This document shows positions 25,804-33,888 of a DNA stretch of 64,000 nt, piece after piece. Position numbers and translations under genes: made by a program. The notes beneath the pieces are model-generated. The model worked only from the letters and a program-made list of their open reading frames with translations, had not been told where the DNA came from and did no database searches. The stretch is from Microbacterium galbinum (lineage in GTDB: Bacteria; Actinomycetota; Actinomycetes; Actinomycetales; Microbacteriaceae). The stretch is taken from contig NZ_JAHWXM010000001.1 in assembly GCF_023091225.1 (NCBI RefSeq), forward strand, positions 2,377,913 to 2,441,912, read 5' to 3'. How positions within the stretch are numbered: position 1 is the first letter of the stretch; each line of letters opens with the position of its first letter.

Positions 25804-27525
25804 TCAGCGGTAGTCGCGCTCCCAGTGCTGCCCGGCCGCATCTCCGGCCTCGACGCGGGCGGCCTCGCGGGCCCGCAGTTCGACGCGGCGGATCTTGCCC
25901 GAGATCGTCTTGGGCAGCTCGTCCACGAACTCGATGACCCGCACCCAGAGGTGCGACGACAGCCGCTCGTTCGCGTAGGCGAAGATCGAGCGCGCGGCTT
26001 CGCCGTCGGCCGCGGCATCCGCCGTCAGGCAGACGTACGCCTTCGGCACCGACAGGCGCGTCGGGTCGGGGCTGGGCACGACCGCCGCCTCGATCACGAG
26101 GTCGTGCTCGAGCAGCACCGACTCGAGTTCGAACGGGGAGATCTTGTAGTCGGATGCCTTGAACACGTCGTCGGCGCGCCCGATGTAGGTGAGATACCCC
26201 TCGTCGTCGCGCACCGCGATGTCGCCGGTGTGGTGGTAGCCGCCGACGCGGGACTCCGCGGTCTTCTCGGGGTCGTCGTAGTACCCGGCCATGAGCCCCA
26301 GCGGCGGCTGCGACAGGTCGAGCGCGATCTCGCCCTCGCTCGCCCCGTCGACGACCTCGCCGGTCACCGGGTCGAGCAGCACCACCGGGTACCCGGGCAG
26401 CGGCCGCCCCATCGAGCCGACCTTCACGGGCTGCCCGGGAGAGTTGCCCACGCAGCACGTCATCTCGGTCTGCCCGAAGCCGTCGCGGATGGTTCCACCC
26501 CACGCGTCGCGCACGCGGTCGATGACCTCGGGGTTGAGCGGTTCTCCGGCGCCGACGAGCTCGCGTGGCGGGTGGGTGAGGCGGGCGAGGTCGGCCTGGA
26601 TGAGCATCCGCCACACCGTCGGCGGCGCGCAGAACGTGCTCACGTGGTGGGTGTCCATGACCTGCATGAGGGTGTTCGCATCGAAGCGCGCGTAGTTGTA
26701 GACGAACACGGTCGCCTCGGCGAGGAACGGCGAGTAGAAGCTCGACCACGCGTGCTTCGCCCAGCCGGGCGACGAGATGTTGAGGTGCACGTCGTCGGGG
26801 CGCACGCCCAGCCACCACATGGTCGACAGGTGCCCGATCGGGTACGAGACGTGGGTGTGCTGCACGAGCTTCGGACGGTTGGTGGTACCCGAGGTGAAGT
26901 ACAGCAGCGAGGTGTCGGTGGCGGGCGTCGGGCCGTCGGGCTCGAAGACCGTCGGGGCATCCGCCGAGTCGGCGAATGGCTCCCAGCCCGCCGGGATGCC
27001 GTCGCCGATGCCGATGCGCAGGATGCCGTCGTCGATGTCTGCGAGACGGTCGCCGAGGGTGCCGAGCGTGACGACCGCGCGGGCGCGGCCGTGATCGATC
27101 CGGTAGGCGAGGTCGGATGCCGACAGCAGCGTCGAGGTCGGGATCGACACCGCGCCGATCTTGGTGATCGCGAGCATCACCTCCCACAGCTCGATCGTGT
27201 TGCCGAGCATCACGATCAGGTGGTCGCCCCGACGGATGCCGAGACCGGTCAGCCATGCGGCGACCTGGTCGGACCGGCGGGAGAGTTCGCCGTAGGTCCA
27301 CGACCGCAGCGAGAGGTCGGCCTCGACGATCTGCACCGCGGGGCGGTCGGGTGCCTCGCCGGCGACGACGTCGAACCACTCGAGCGCGAAGTTGAACTCG
27401 TCGACCTGCGGCCACGCGAACCCCGCGCGGGCGGCGTCGTAGTCGGTCGCGTTCGCGAACAGGAAGTCGCGCATCTCGCGGATGGTCTGCGTGGCGGCGG
27501 TGGCACTGCGGGTCATGCGTTCCAT
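25804..27525 (-). CDS. AMP-forming acyl-CoA synthetase
   Basis: The 573-residue ANL-superfamily enzyme activates a carboxylic acid as acyl-AMP and then acyl-CoA. Motifs run in order: LLYFTSGTTNRPK (P-loop, near 208), GDGFGQTEMTCC (A5, near 350), GGYHHTGDIA (A7/A8, near 430), GRADDVFKASDYKISPFE, and the C-terminal catalytic lysine in PKTISGKIRR. The layout matches medium-chain or benzoate-type synthetases, and the acid is not known. An in-frame ATG three codons in (27516) is an alternative start. Confidence 0.88.
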   Translation of the reverse strand: MERMTRSATAATQTIREMRDFLFANATDYDAARAGFAWPQVDEFNFALEWFDVVAGEAPDRPAVQIVEADLSLRSWTYGELSRRSDQVAAWLTGLGIRRGDHLIVMLGNTIELWEVMLAITKIGAVSIPTSTLLSASDLAYRIDHGRARAVVTLGTLGDRLADIDDGILRIGIGDGIPAGWEPFADSADAPTVFEPDGPTPATDTSLLYFTSGTTNRPKLVQHTHVSYPIGHLSTMWWLGVRPDDVHLNISSPGWAKHAWSSFYSPFLAEATVFVYNYARFDANTLMQVMDTHHVSTFCAPPTVWRMLIQADLARLTHPPRELVGAGEPLNPEVIDRVRDAWGGTIRDGFGQTEMTCCVGNSPGQPVKVGSMGRPLPGYPVVLLDPVTGEVVDGASEGEIALDLSQPPLGLMAGYYDDPEKTAESRVGGYHHTGDIAVRDDEGYLTYIGRADDVFKASDYKISPFELESVLLEHDLVIEAAVVPSPDPTRLSVPKAYVCLTADAAADGEAARSIFAYANERLSSHLWVRVIEFVDELPKTISGKIRRVELRAREAARVEAGDAAGQHWERDYR

Positions 27526-27589
27526 CCTCGCGCAGGTCCGTCGCTCCCGTCGCGCGAATGGCTGATTCCGGAACGAGCCGATGCCGCCG

Positions 27590-28066
27590 CTAGCGCGCGA
27601 GCAGCCCGGCGCCGTCGCGCAGCTCGAACACCAACTGCGTCTCGGTGCCGCGCACGACCGGATGCACGGTGATGTGCTCGAGCACGATGTCGCGCAGCGC
27701 CGTCGCGTCCTCGACGGCGACGTGCACGAGGAAGTCGTCGACCCCGGCGACGTGGAAGACCTGGAGCACGCGCGGCACGCTCGCGAGCGCGTCGAACAGC
27801 GCGGTGACGCTGGGGCCGGTGTGGTTGGCGAGGCGCACCTTGATGATCGCCTGCAACGGATAGCCGACGGATGCCTCGTCGAGGCGGATCCGGGTGTCGC
27901 GGATGATCCCGCGCTCGCGCAGCGCCCGCACGCGGTGCGCGCAGGTCGACTCGGCGAGGTTCAGGCGGTGGGCGAGCGCCTTGTTCGTGATGTCGGCCTC
28001 GCGGGTGAGCACGGCGAGCAACGCGAGGTCGGTCTCGTCGAGCGGAGATCCTGGGGGTTTGGGCAA
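27590..28066 (-). CDS. Lrp/AsnC-family regulator
   Basis: The 158-residue protein has an N-terminal helix-turn-helix (about 10-55: LLAVLTREADITNKALAHRLNLAESTCAHRV). A RAM effector-binding domain follows (about 70-150, VLQVFHVAGVDDFLVHVAVED). It is divergent from the Cys/Met PLP enzyme gene (112 bp between starts), the usual arrangement for an amino-acid-responsive regulator and its target. Confidence 0.9.
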   Translation of the reverse strand: MPKPPGSPLDETDLALLAVLTREADITNKALAHRLNLAESTCAHRVRALRERGIIRDTRIRLDEASVGYPLQAIIKVRLANHTGPSVTALFDALASVPRVLQVFHVAGVDDFLVHVAVEDATALRDIVLEHITVHPVVRGTETQLVFELRDGAGLLAR

Positions 28067-28178
28067 CGTCGGGTCCTCCTCGGCATCCGTTGTTGCTCAG
28101 AATAGCGAGATCGCCATGATCGGCGGCGGATGCTGTCGATTCTCACCGCCCACGCCGCGATTCGCGCAACATGGAGGG

Positions 28179-29426
28179 ATGACCGCCCCGCTGCATCCCG
28201 ACACCGTCGCCGTCCACAGCGGCCGCTCCGACCTCGCGGATCTCGGAGTGCACGCGCTGCCGATCGACCTGTCGACCACGAACCCACTGCCCGACGTCGA
28301 GCGCGGCGGCGACTCCTACGAGGCGATGGCGACCGGTGGGCGCCCGCCCGCCGACGGCAGCCTCGTCTACGCGCGCCTGTGGAACCCGACCGTCGCCCGC
28401 TTCGAAGAGGCGCTCGCCGAGATGGAGCACGCCGAGGCATCCGTCGCCTTCGGGTCGGGCATGGCGGCGATGACCGCCGTGATCCTCGCGCACACCAATG
28501 CGGTCGGCAAGCGCCACGTCGTCGCGGTGCGCCCGCTCTACGGCGGCACCGACCATCTGCTCGGCTCGGGGCTGCTCGGCGCCGAGGTCACCTACTGCCA
28601 TCCGCACGAGGTGGCGGGCAGCATCCGTCCCGACACCGGGCTGGTGGTGCTCGAGACGCCCGCCAATCCCACGCTCGACATCGCCGACATCGCCGAGGTC
28701 GTCCGTCTCGCGGGCGAGGTGCCGGTGGTCGTCGACAACACGTTCGCGACACCGATCCTGCAGAACCCGATCGATCTCGGTGCGGCGATGTCGCTGCACA
28801 GCGCGACCAAGTACCTGGGAGGGCACGGCGATGTGATCGCCGGAGTCGTGGCCTGCGGCGAGGAGACCGCCGAAGCGCTACGACGCGTACGCGCCGTGAC
28901 GGGTGGCCTGCTCCACCCGCTCGGCGCGTACCTGCTGCACCGCGGGCTCGCGACCCTGCCCGTGCGCATGCAGCGCCAGCAGGAGAACGCCCGCCGCATC
29001 GTGTCGTGGCTGCTCGACCGGCCCGAGATCACCGAGGTCTTCTACCCCGGGCTCGACGGCGACCCGCACGGCATCCTCGACCGTCAGATGCGCGGCACCG
29101 GGGCGATGATCGCGATGCGGATGCAGGGCGGGTATGCCACGGCATCCGCCGTCGCCTCGGCCACCACGCTCTTCACCCACGCGGTCTCGCTCGGCGGTGT
29201 CGACTCGCTCATCCAGCACCCTGCCGCGCTCACGCACCGACCGGTGCCGGCCGAGGCGCGCCCCGCCGCCGACGTGCTGCGCCTGTCGATCGGACTCGAG
29301 GATGCCGACGACCTGATCGCCGACCTCGCGACCGCGTTCGCCGGGCTCGCGCCCGCCGCTCAGAGCTTCGGCAGGATGACCGTTCCGGTCGAGAGCCGCT
29401 CGGTGGGCATCCGGTCGCGGTTGTAG
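28179..29426 (+). CDS. Cys/Met-metabolism PLP-dependent lyase/synthase
   Basis: The 415-residue fold-type I enzyme has VAFGSGMAAMTAVI, RPLYGGTDHLLGSGLLG, the VVVDNTFATP aspartate and the PLP lysine in SLHSATKYLGGHGDV. It ends with the SLGGVDSLIQHPAALTH block of the cystathionine gamma-synthase, cystathionine gamma-lyase and methionine gamma-lyase group. Which reaction it performs is not clear from sequence. The last 22 codons run antisense over the end of the thioesterase gene (67-bp overlap). Confidence 0.88.
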   Translation: MTAPLHPDTVAVHSGRSDLADLGVHALPIDLSTTNPLPDVERGGDSYEAMATGGRPPADGSLVYARLWNPTVARFEEALAEMEHAEASVAFGSGMAAMTAVILAHTNAVGKRHVVAVRPLYGGTDHLLGSGLLGAEVTYCHPHEVAGSIRPDTGLVVLETPANPTLDIADIAEVVRLAGEVPVVVDNTFATPILQNPIDLGAAMSLHSATKYLGGHGDVIAGVVACGEETAEALRRVRAVTGGLLHPLGAYLLHRGLATLPVRMQRQQENARRIVSWLLDRPEITEVFYPGLDGDPHGILDRQMRGTGAMIAMRMQGGYATASAVASATTLFTHAVSLGGVDSLIQHPAALTHRPVPAEARPAADVLRLSIGLEDADDLIADLATAFAGLAPAAQSFGRMTVPVESRSVGIRSRL

Positions 29427-29827
29427 GTGATGTCGCGGTAGCCGTGCGGGGTCGGGTTGCCGTCCTCGTCGAGGCTCACGAACACGATCTTCTCGATCGT
29501 GAGGATGCGCTTGCGCGTGATCATGTTGCGCGCGACGGCCCGCATCGTCAGCGAGGTGCGGCCGAAGTGCGTGGCCGTCAGACCGATCTCGATCAGGTCG
29601 CCCTGCACGGCGGAGGCCTCGAAGTTGATCTCCGAGATCAGCTTCGTCACCGCGCGGTAGTTGCCGAGCTGCACGATCGCGTAGATCGCGGCCTCCTCAT
29701 CGATCCACTTCAGCAGGCTCCCGCCGAACAGAGACCCGTTGGCATTGAGGTCTTCCGGGCGCACCCACTTGCGGGTGCGGAAGTTGATGCCGTCCTCGGA
29801 CCACGAGTTCTCTTCATGCTTGGCCAT
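29360..29827 (-). CDS. acyl-CoA thioesterase (hotdog fold)
   Basis: The 155-residue protein matches YciA/BFIT-type thioesterases: LNANGSLFGGSLLKWIDEEAAIYA (about 27-50) with the hotdog helix and catalytic acidic residues, then INFEASAVQGDLIEIGLTATHFGRTSL. It would hydrolyse acyl-CoA esters. TAGGCT with 6 nt spacing precedes the ATG. Its 3' end overlaps the convergent PLP gene. Confidence 0.88.
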   Translation of the reverse strand: MAKHEENSWSEDGINFRTRKWVRPEDLNANGSLFGGSLLKWIDEEAAIYAIVQLGNYRAVTKLISEINFEASAVQGDLIEIGLTATHFGRTSLTMRAVARNMITRKRILTIEKIVFVSLDEDGNPTPHGYRDITYNRDRMPTERLSTGTVILPKL

Positions 29828-29833
29828 GCCTCC

Positions 29834-29839
29834 AGCCTA
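29834..29839 (-). promoter_or_regulatory. -10 element of a probable leaderless promoter
   Basis: TAGGCT on the minus strand, with 6 nt between it and the ATG at 29827. Confidence 0.5.
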
Positions 29840-29952
29840 GGAACCGCGTGAGTCGGCGGTGTTACGCGCCGTGAAGGGGCCCTCTGCCCAGGGCGGATCG
29901 GCCGAGGGCAGATTCCGGCGTGCGCGAGGGGCGACCGGCGGATGCTGGGGGC

Positions 29953-30567
29953 ATGAGCGAAGAGAACCCCCTCCCGCAGTTCGGGCCCGAGGCCCGACGC
30001 GCCCTGTTCCACGAACGCGTCCTGGTGCTCGACGGCGCCCTCGACGACGACAACGGCACGCTGCTGATGACGCAGCTGCTCACCCTCTCGGCCGAGGATG
30101 CTGCGACCGACATCGCCCTCTGGATCCACTCGCCCGGCGGCTCCGTGCCGTCGATGCTCGCGATCCGCGACATCATGCGGCTCATCCCCAACGACGTCTC
30201 GACCCTCGCGCTCGGGCTGGCGTGCAGCGCCGGGCAGTTCCTGCTCTCGGCGGGCGCCGCGGGCAAGCGTCGGGCGCTGCCCCACGCGCGCATCCTCATG
30301 CATCAGGGCTCGGCGGGGATCGGCGGATCGGCGGGCGAGATCGAGACGCAGGCCGACGACCTCCGCCACATGCGCGACACGGTGCTCGGACTCATCTCCG
30401 ATGACACCGGGCAGACCCGCGAGCGCATCTTCGAGGACTCGCTGCACGACCGCTGGTACACGGCCGAGCAGGCGCGCGACTACGGCTTCATCGACGAGAT
30501 CGTGTCGTCTCTCTCCGAGGTGATGCCCCGGCGACGTGCGCGGGTCGGGCTGGGGGCGGGCGCATGA
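29953..30567 (+). CDS. ClpP-family protease subunit (catalytic triad present)
   Basis: The 204-residue protein is a ClpP paralogue with an intact triad at the usual spacing: S92 (GLACSAGQFLLSAG), H117 (ILMHQGSAG) and D166 (LHDRWYTA). It also has the HSPGG substrate-strand motif (59-63). The typical ClpP sequence AASMG is replaced by ACSAG. It is the first gene of a pair with a serine-less ClpP. This resembles accessory clpP3-clpP4 pairs of streptomycetes rather than the housekeeping pair, which is expected next to clpX and is not here. A CGC-N5-GCG sequence at 29923-29933 is a weak candidate ClgR-type site. Confidence 0.88.
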   Translation: MSEENPLPQFGPEARRALFHERVLVLDGALDDDNGTLLMTQLLTLSAEDAATDIALWIHSPGGSVPSMLAIRDIMRLIPNDVSTLALGLACSAGQFLLSAGAAGKRRALPHARILMHQGSAGIGGSAGEIETQADDLRHMRDTVLGLISDDTGQTRERIFEDSLHDRWYTAEQARDYGFIDEIVSSLSEVMPRRRARVGLGAGA

Positions 30568-31154
30568 GCGGCTACACGATCCCGAACGTGATCGCGCAGC
30601 ATCCGCGGGGCGAGCGCGTCATGGACGTGTACTCGCACCTGCTAGCAGAGCGCGTCATCTACCTCGGCACCGGCATCGACGCGGGCGTTGCGAACGCGCT
30701 GATCGCCCAGCTGCTGCACCTCGACGCCGACAGCCCCGAGAGCGCGATCCAGTTCTACATCAACAGCGAGGGCGGCGATCCGGGGGCGGCGCTCGCGATC
30801 TACGACACCATGCAGCACATCCGCCCGAGCATCGCGACGACGTGCGTGGGACAGGCGATCGGACCCGCCGCCCTGCTCGTCGCCGCCGGAGCAGCGGGGG
30901 AGCGGGCCGCACTCGCGCACGCCCGACTGGTGCTGCACCAGCCGGCGGGGCAGTCGCGCGGGGCGATCCCCGACCTGATCCTCGCGGCCGACGAGGTCGT
31001 GCGGGTGCGCTCCGACATGGAGGAGATCCTCGCCCGGCACAGCGGCCGCACGGCCCGGGAGCTGCGTGCCGACACCGACCGCGACCGCGTGTTCACGGCA
31101 TCCGCCGCCCAGGCCTACGGACTGATCGACACGGTGCTGGGGGAGCGGGGGTAG
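30564..31154 (+). CDS. ClpP-like subunit lacking the catalytic serine
   Basis: The 196-residue ClpP homologue keeps H125 (LVLHQPAG) and D174 (DTDRDRVFTA), but the serine position is glycine: GQAIGPAAL replaces GQAASMAAV, giving G100 exactly 25 residues before H125. It is therefore predicted to be proteolytically inactive by itself. It probably forms mixed rings with the upstream subunit, as ClpR does with ClpP in cyanobacteria and plastids. The start ATG overlaps the upstream stop (ATGA), so the two are made together. Confidence 0.85.
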   Translation: MSGYTIPNVIAQHPRGERVMDVYSHLLAERVIYLGTGIDAGVANALIAQLLHLDADSPESAIQFYINSEGGDPGAALAIYDTMQHIRPSIATTCVGQAIGPAALLVAAGAAGERAALAHARLVLHQPAGQSRGAIPDLILAADEVVRVRSDMEEILARHSGRTARELRADTDRDRVFTASAAQAYGLIDTVLGERG

Positions 31155-31171
31155 GGGCGCAGGGCGGGCCC

Positions 31172-31233
31172 TTCGACAGGCTCAGGGACCCAGGCTTGTT
31201 GGGCCACCGCCCTGGGTCGCTGAGCTTGTCGAA
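31172..31233. repeat. TTCGACAGGCTCAG palindromic repeat, copy B
   Basis: Arms 31172-31194 and 31211-31233 match at 21 of 23 positions with a 16-nt loop. It lies between the convergent clpP pair and the regulator gene and could terminate both. Confidence 0.85.
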
Positions 31234-31253
31234 GCGCCCCAGCCCCGGGAAAG

Positions 31254-31580
31254 TCAGGCCGCGAGGGCGAAGACCGATGCACGAGCGGATGCCGGCACCG
31301 ACGCCGTGCGCAGCTCATCGGCCACCGCGCTGGTGAGCTCGATGAGGCTGGTGTCGAGTGCGCCGGCGATCGCCGCGATCATCTCGCTCGACGGCTCCTT
31401 GCGCCCGCGCTCGACCTCCGAGAGGTACTGGGGCGAGACGCCCGCGGTGTCGGCGGTCTCGGTGAGCGTCTCACCGCGGTCGTGGCGGCGTCGGCGCAAC
31501 TGCTCGCCGAGGAGGTGGCGCCACAGCGGCTCGGGGTCGCTCGGGCGGGGCGTGCGCGGGAAGGGGACGATGTCGGCCAT
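31254..31580 (-). CDS. ClgR/PopR-like XRE regulator with SsrA-like C-terminus
   Basis: The 108-residue protein has a helix-turn-helix (about 22-80) with GVSPQYLSEVERGRKEPSSEMI, closely matching the recognition helix of actinobacterial ClgR and PopR, activators of clp genes. It ends in VFALAA, the same final residues as the tmRNA degradation tag. In Streptomyces the C-terminal alanines of these regulators make them Clp substrates, so this one is probably a short-lived activator of the adjacent clpP pair. The regulatory target is inferred from position. Confidence 0.82.
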   Translation of the reverse strand: MADIVPFPRTPRPSDPEPLWRHLLGEQLRRRRHDRGETLTETADTAGVSPQYLSEVERGRKEPSSEMIAAIAGALDTSLIELTSAVADELRTASVPASARASVFALAA

Positions 31581-31672
31581 GCCTCACGGTACGACGCACG
31601 GTTCCCGGGCATCCATCGTTTCTGCTCAGAGCAGAACACGCTGGGGGTGGCTCGGCGTAGCGACGAGGCCGC

Positions 31673-32176
31673 CTACAGCGCCGCCGTCACCCCGGGCAGC
31701 AGCTTCGTGAGGATGCCCGCGAGCTGGCGGCGTTCCTCGTCGCTGAGCGGGTCGAGCACGAGTTCGCGGATCTGCTCGACGTGCACGGGCGCCGCCTCGC
31801 GCAACAGGTCGCGCCCGGCCGGGGTGAGGGCTGCGGAGAGCGTGCGCTTGTCGGCGCCGCACGAGGTGCGTTCCACCCATCCGCGTTCCTCGAGCGAGTC
31901 GATCGCGTGGCTCAGTCGCGACCGGCTGAGCCCCGCGATGCGGGCGAGCTCGGTCATGGTGGTCGCCCCGCCGTCGATCTGCCCGGCGAGCATGATGAGG
32001 ATCGCGTACCGCGCGTGGTTGAGCCCGACCTCGTCCTTCAGCGCGCGATCGAGCACCTGTGGCAGCAGCTGCACGAAGCGGATGACCGGCAGCCACGTCT
32101 GCATCTCGGCGTCATCGAGCCGGCGCGGGTGCCGCACGGCATCCGTCTGTCCGTCGATCCGCGCGTCCATGCTCAC
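31673..32176 (-). CDS. MarR-family regulator
   Basis: The 167-residue protein has the MarR winged helix (about 40-130: LNHARYAILIMLAG, MTELARIAGLSRSRLSHAIDSLEERGWVER, then DKRTLSAALTPAGRDLL). The GTG start overlaps the ribA stop (GTGA, 32173-32176), so it is translated from the same message as GTP cyclohydrolase II. A link to riboflavin or redox stress control is possible but unproven. Confidence 0.88.
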   Translation of the reverse strand: MSMDARIDGQTDAVRHPRRLDDAEMQTWLPVIRFVQLLPQVLDRALKDEVGLNHARYAILIMLAGQIDGGATTMTELARIAGLSRSRLSHAIDSLEERGWVERTSCGADKRTLSAALTPAGRDLLREAAPVHVEQIRELVLDPLSDEERRQLAGILTKLLPGVTAAL

Positions 32177-32832
32177 GCCGCCGAGAGGTCGATGGTGTGC
32201 GCGGTGTGGTCGCGCTTGGCCTCGAGGTAGCGGGTGTTCGCCTCCGAGAGGTGCACTCCGGTGGGCACGTGCTCGGTCACTCGGATGCCGAGGGCCTCGA
32301 GCTGGCGCGCCTTGTCGGGGTTGTTGCTGAGCAGGCGGATGCCGTCGACGCCGACCGCCGCGAGCATCTGAGCGGCGACGGTGTAGTCGCGCTCGTCCTC
32401 ACCGCGACCGAGGGCGACGTTCGCCTCGTAGGTGTCGAGGCCGGAGTCCTGCAGCGCGTAGGCGTCGAGCTTGGCGTAGAGGCCGATGCCGCGACCCTCC
32501 TGGCGGAGGTACAGAAGGAAGCCGCCCTCGTCGGCGATGCGTTCGACGGCCTCGCGCAGCTGGGGGCCGCAGTCGCAGCGCTGCGAACCGAAGACGTCTC
32601 CGGTGAGGCACTCGCTGTGCGGGCGCACGAGGGGGGCGGGTCCGCCGTCGGCTGCACGGTCGAGCGCCGCGCGCCAGTCGCCGAGGCCGAGGAGCAGGTG
32701 CTCGCGTCCGTCGACGAGGCCGTCGAAGGTGACGACGTCGGCGGTGGTGGAGTACCCGTCGGCGAAGGCCATCGGTACGCGCACGCGGGTCCGCTCGGAG
32801 GCGAGGGGAACCACCGTTGAACTTTCAATCAT
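32173..32832 (-). CDS. ribA: GTP cyclohydrolase II
   Basis: RibA converts GTP to 2,5-diamino-6-ribosylamino-pyrimidinone phosphate, the first step of riboflavin synthesis. The 219-residue protein has the zinc ligands C75, C86 and C88 in HSECLTGDVFGSQRCDCG, the catalytic RQEGRGIGL and the SNNPDK motif. It is a stand-alone enzyme not fused to RibB. No other riboflavin genes are near, so it may serve a specialised or redundant role with the overlapping MarR gene. Confidence 0.92.
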   Translation of the reverse strand: MIESSTVVPLASERTRVRVPMAFADGYSTTADVVTFDGLVDGREHLLLGLGDWRAALDRAADGGPAPLVRPHSECLTGDVFGSQRCDCGPQLREAVERIADEGGFLLYLRQEGRGIGLYAKLDAYALQDSGLDTYEANVALGRGEDERDYTVAAQMLAAVGVDGIRLLSNNPDKARQLEALGIRVTEHVPTGVHLSEANTRYLEAKRDHTAHTIDLSAA

Positions 32833-32859
32833 GTGGGGTAGAACGCGGCACGGCCGGGT

Positions 32860-33801
32860 CTATTCCCGGGGCTCCTCGGGTGACGGTGCCCGGTCCCGCC
32901 GCCACACGAACTTCAGCTCGCTCGCGAGGGTGCCGAGCACCACGAGTCCGCCACCGACCAGGGCGAGGGCGGGCAGGCGCTCGCCGGCGATGCGCCCGAT
33001 CACGCCCGCCCAGACCGGCTCGCCCGCGTAGATGATCGTCGCGCGCGTGGGGGAGACCGACTTCTGCGCCCAGTTCATCGTGAGCTGGATGAGGCAGCTC
33101 GCCGCGCCCAGCCCGATCGCGCACACGACCCACACCCACGAGAACGCAGGGAACCCCTCGCCGACCAGCGGCATCGTCAGCAGTCCGAGCACGCCCGCCG
33201 TGAGCAGCTGCACGATCGTGATGCGTCCGAGGTCGATGCGCCCGGCGAACACGCTGATGAGGATGATCTCGGCCGCGATCGGCAGAGTGCTGATCATCGT
33301 GGCGATCTCGCCGGCGCCGAGGGTGAGGGAGAACGCGTCGGGTCCGGCGATCAGCACGAGCCCGACGAACGCGAGCGCCGCCCCGACGAACGCCATCGCG
33401 GGCGGGCGTTTGCGGAACACGGCCCACTGCGCGAGCGGCACCAGCGGCACGTACATCGCGGTGATGAAGGCGGAGGTGCTGGAGTCGATCGTCTGCAGTC
33501 CGACGGTCTGCAAGCCGTAGCCGAGATGGATCATGACGCCGATCGCGACGCCGGCGCCGATGTCCCGCCAGCGGATGCCGCGCAGCACGCGGTGGAAGAT
33601 GACGACGCTGATGAGTCCCGCCACGAGGAAGCGCAGCCCCACGAAGAACCAGGGACCCGAGTGCTGCATCGCCCAGTGCACGAGCAGGAAGGTGCTGCCC
33701 CAGACCGCGGTGATCGCGATGAGGGCGGCCTCCTGCGGGCGGAAGCGCATCCAGCGCAGACGAGTGGGCAGCGCGGGGCCCTTTCTCGACGGCTGCCTCA
33801 T
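32860..33801 (-). CDS. EamA-family (DMT) transporter
   Basis: The 313-residue protein has ten predicted helices in two EamA repeats: ITAVWGSTFLLVHWAMQ through AFVGLVLIAGP, then a second repeat with GLGAASCLIQLTMNWAQKSVSPTRATIIYAGEPVWAGVIG. The substrate is unknown. The open frame continues far upstream (to 35559) but only this part is coding. ATG at 33801 is used, and ATG at 33750 (at MRFRPQEAAL) is equally plausible because neither has a clear ribosome site. Confidence 0.85.
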   Translation of the reverse strand: MRQPSRKGPALPTRLRWMRFRPQEAALIAITAVWGSTFLLVHWAMQHSGPWFFVGLRFLVAGLISVVIFHRVLRGIRWRDIGAGVAIGVMIHLGYGLQTVGLQTIDSSTSAFITAMYVPLVPLAQWAVFRKRPPAMAFVGAALAFVGLVLIAGPDAFSLTLGAGEIATMISTLPIAAEIILISVFAGRIDLGRITIVQLLTAGVLGLLTMPLVGEGFPAFSWVWVVCAIGLGAASCLIQLTMNWAQKSVSPTRATIIYAGEPVWAGVIGRIAGERLPALALVGGGLVVLGTLASELKFVWRRDRAPSPEEPRE

Positions 33802-33876
33802 CGAGGATAGCGCCGTGCGGGATGCCGGAAGATCACGAAGAATGTCGGCTCCGAGCGGATGCATCGAACGCGTCGG

Positions 33877-33882
33877 TAGCCT
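33877..33882 (+). promoter_or_regulatory. -10 element of a probable leaderless promoter
   Basis: TAGCCT, with 6 nt between it and the ATG at 33889. Confidence 0.55.
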
Positions 33883-33888
33883 CGCTGC

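Noticed and set aside
29923..29933. CGC-N5-GCG as a ClgR box before the clpP pair
   Set aside because: Such a short GC motif is expected often by chance in this genome, so it is mentioned only as a weak candidate.
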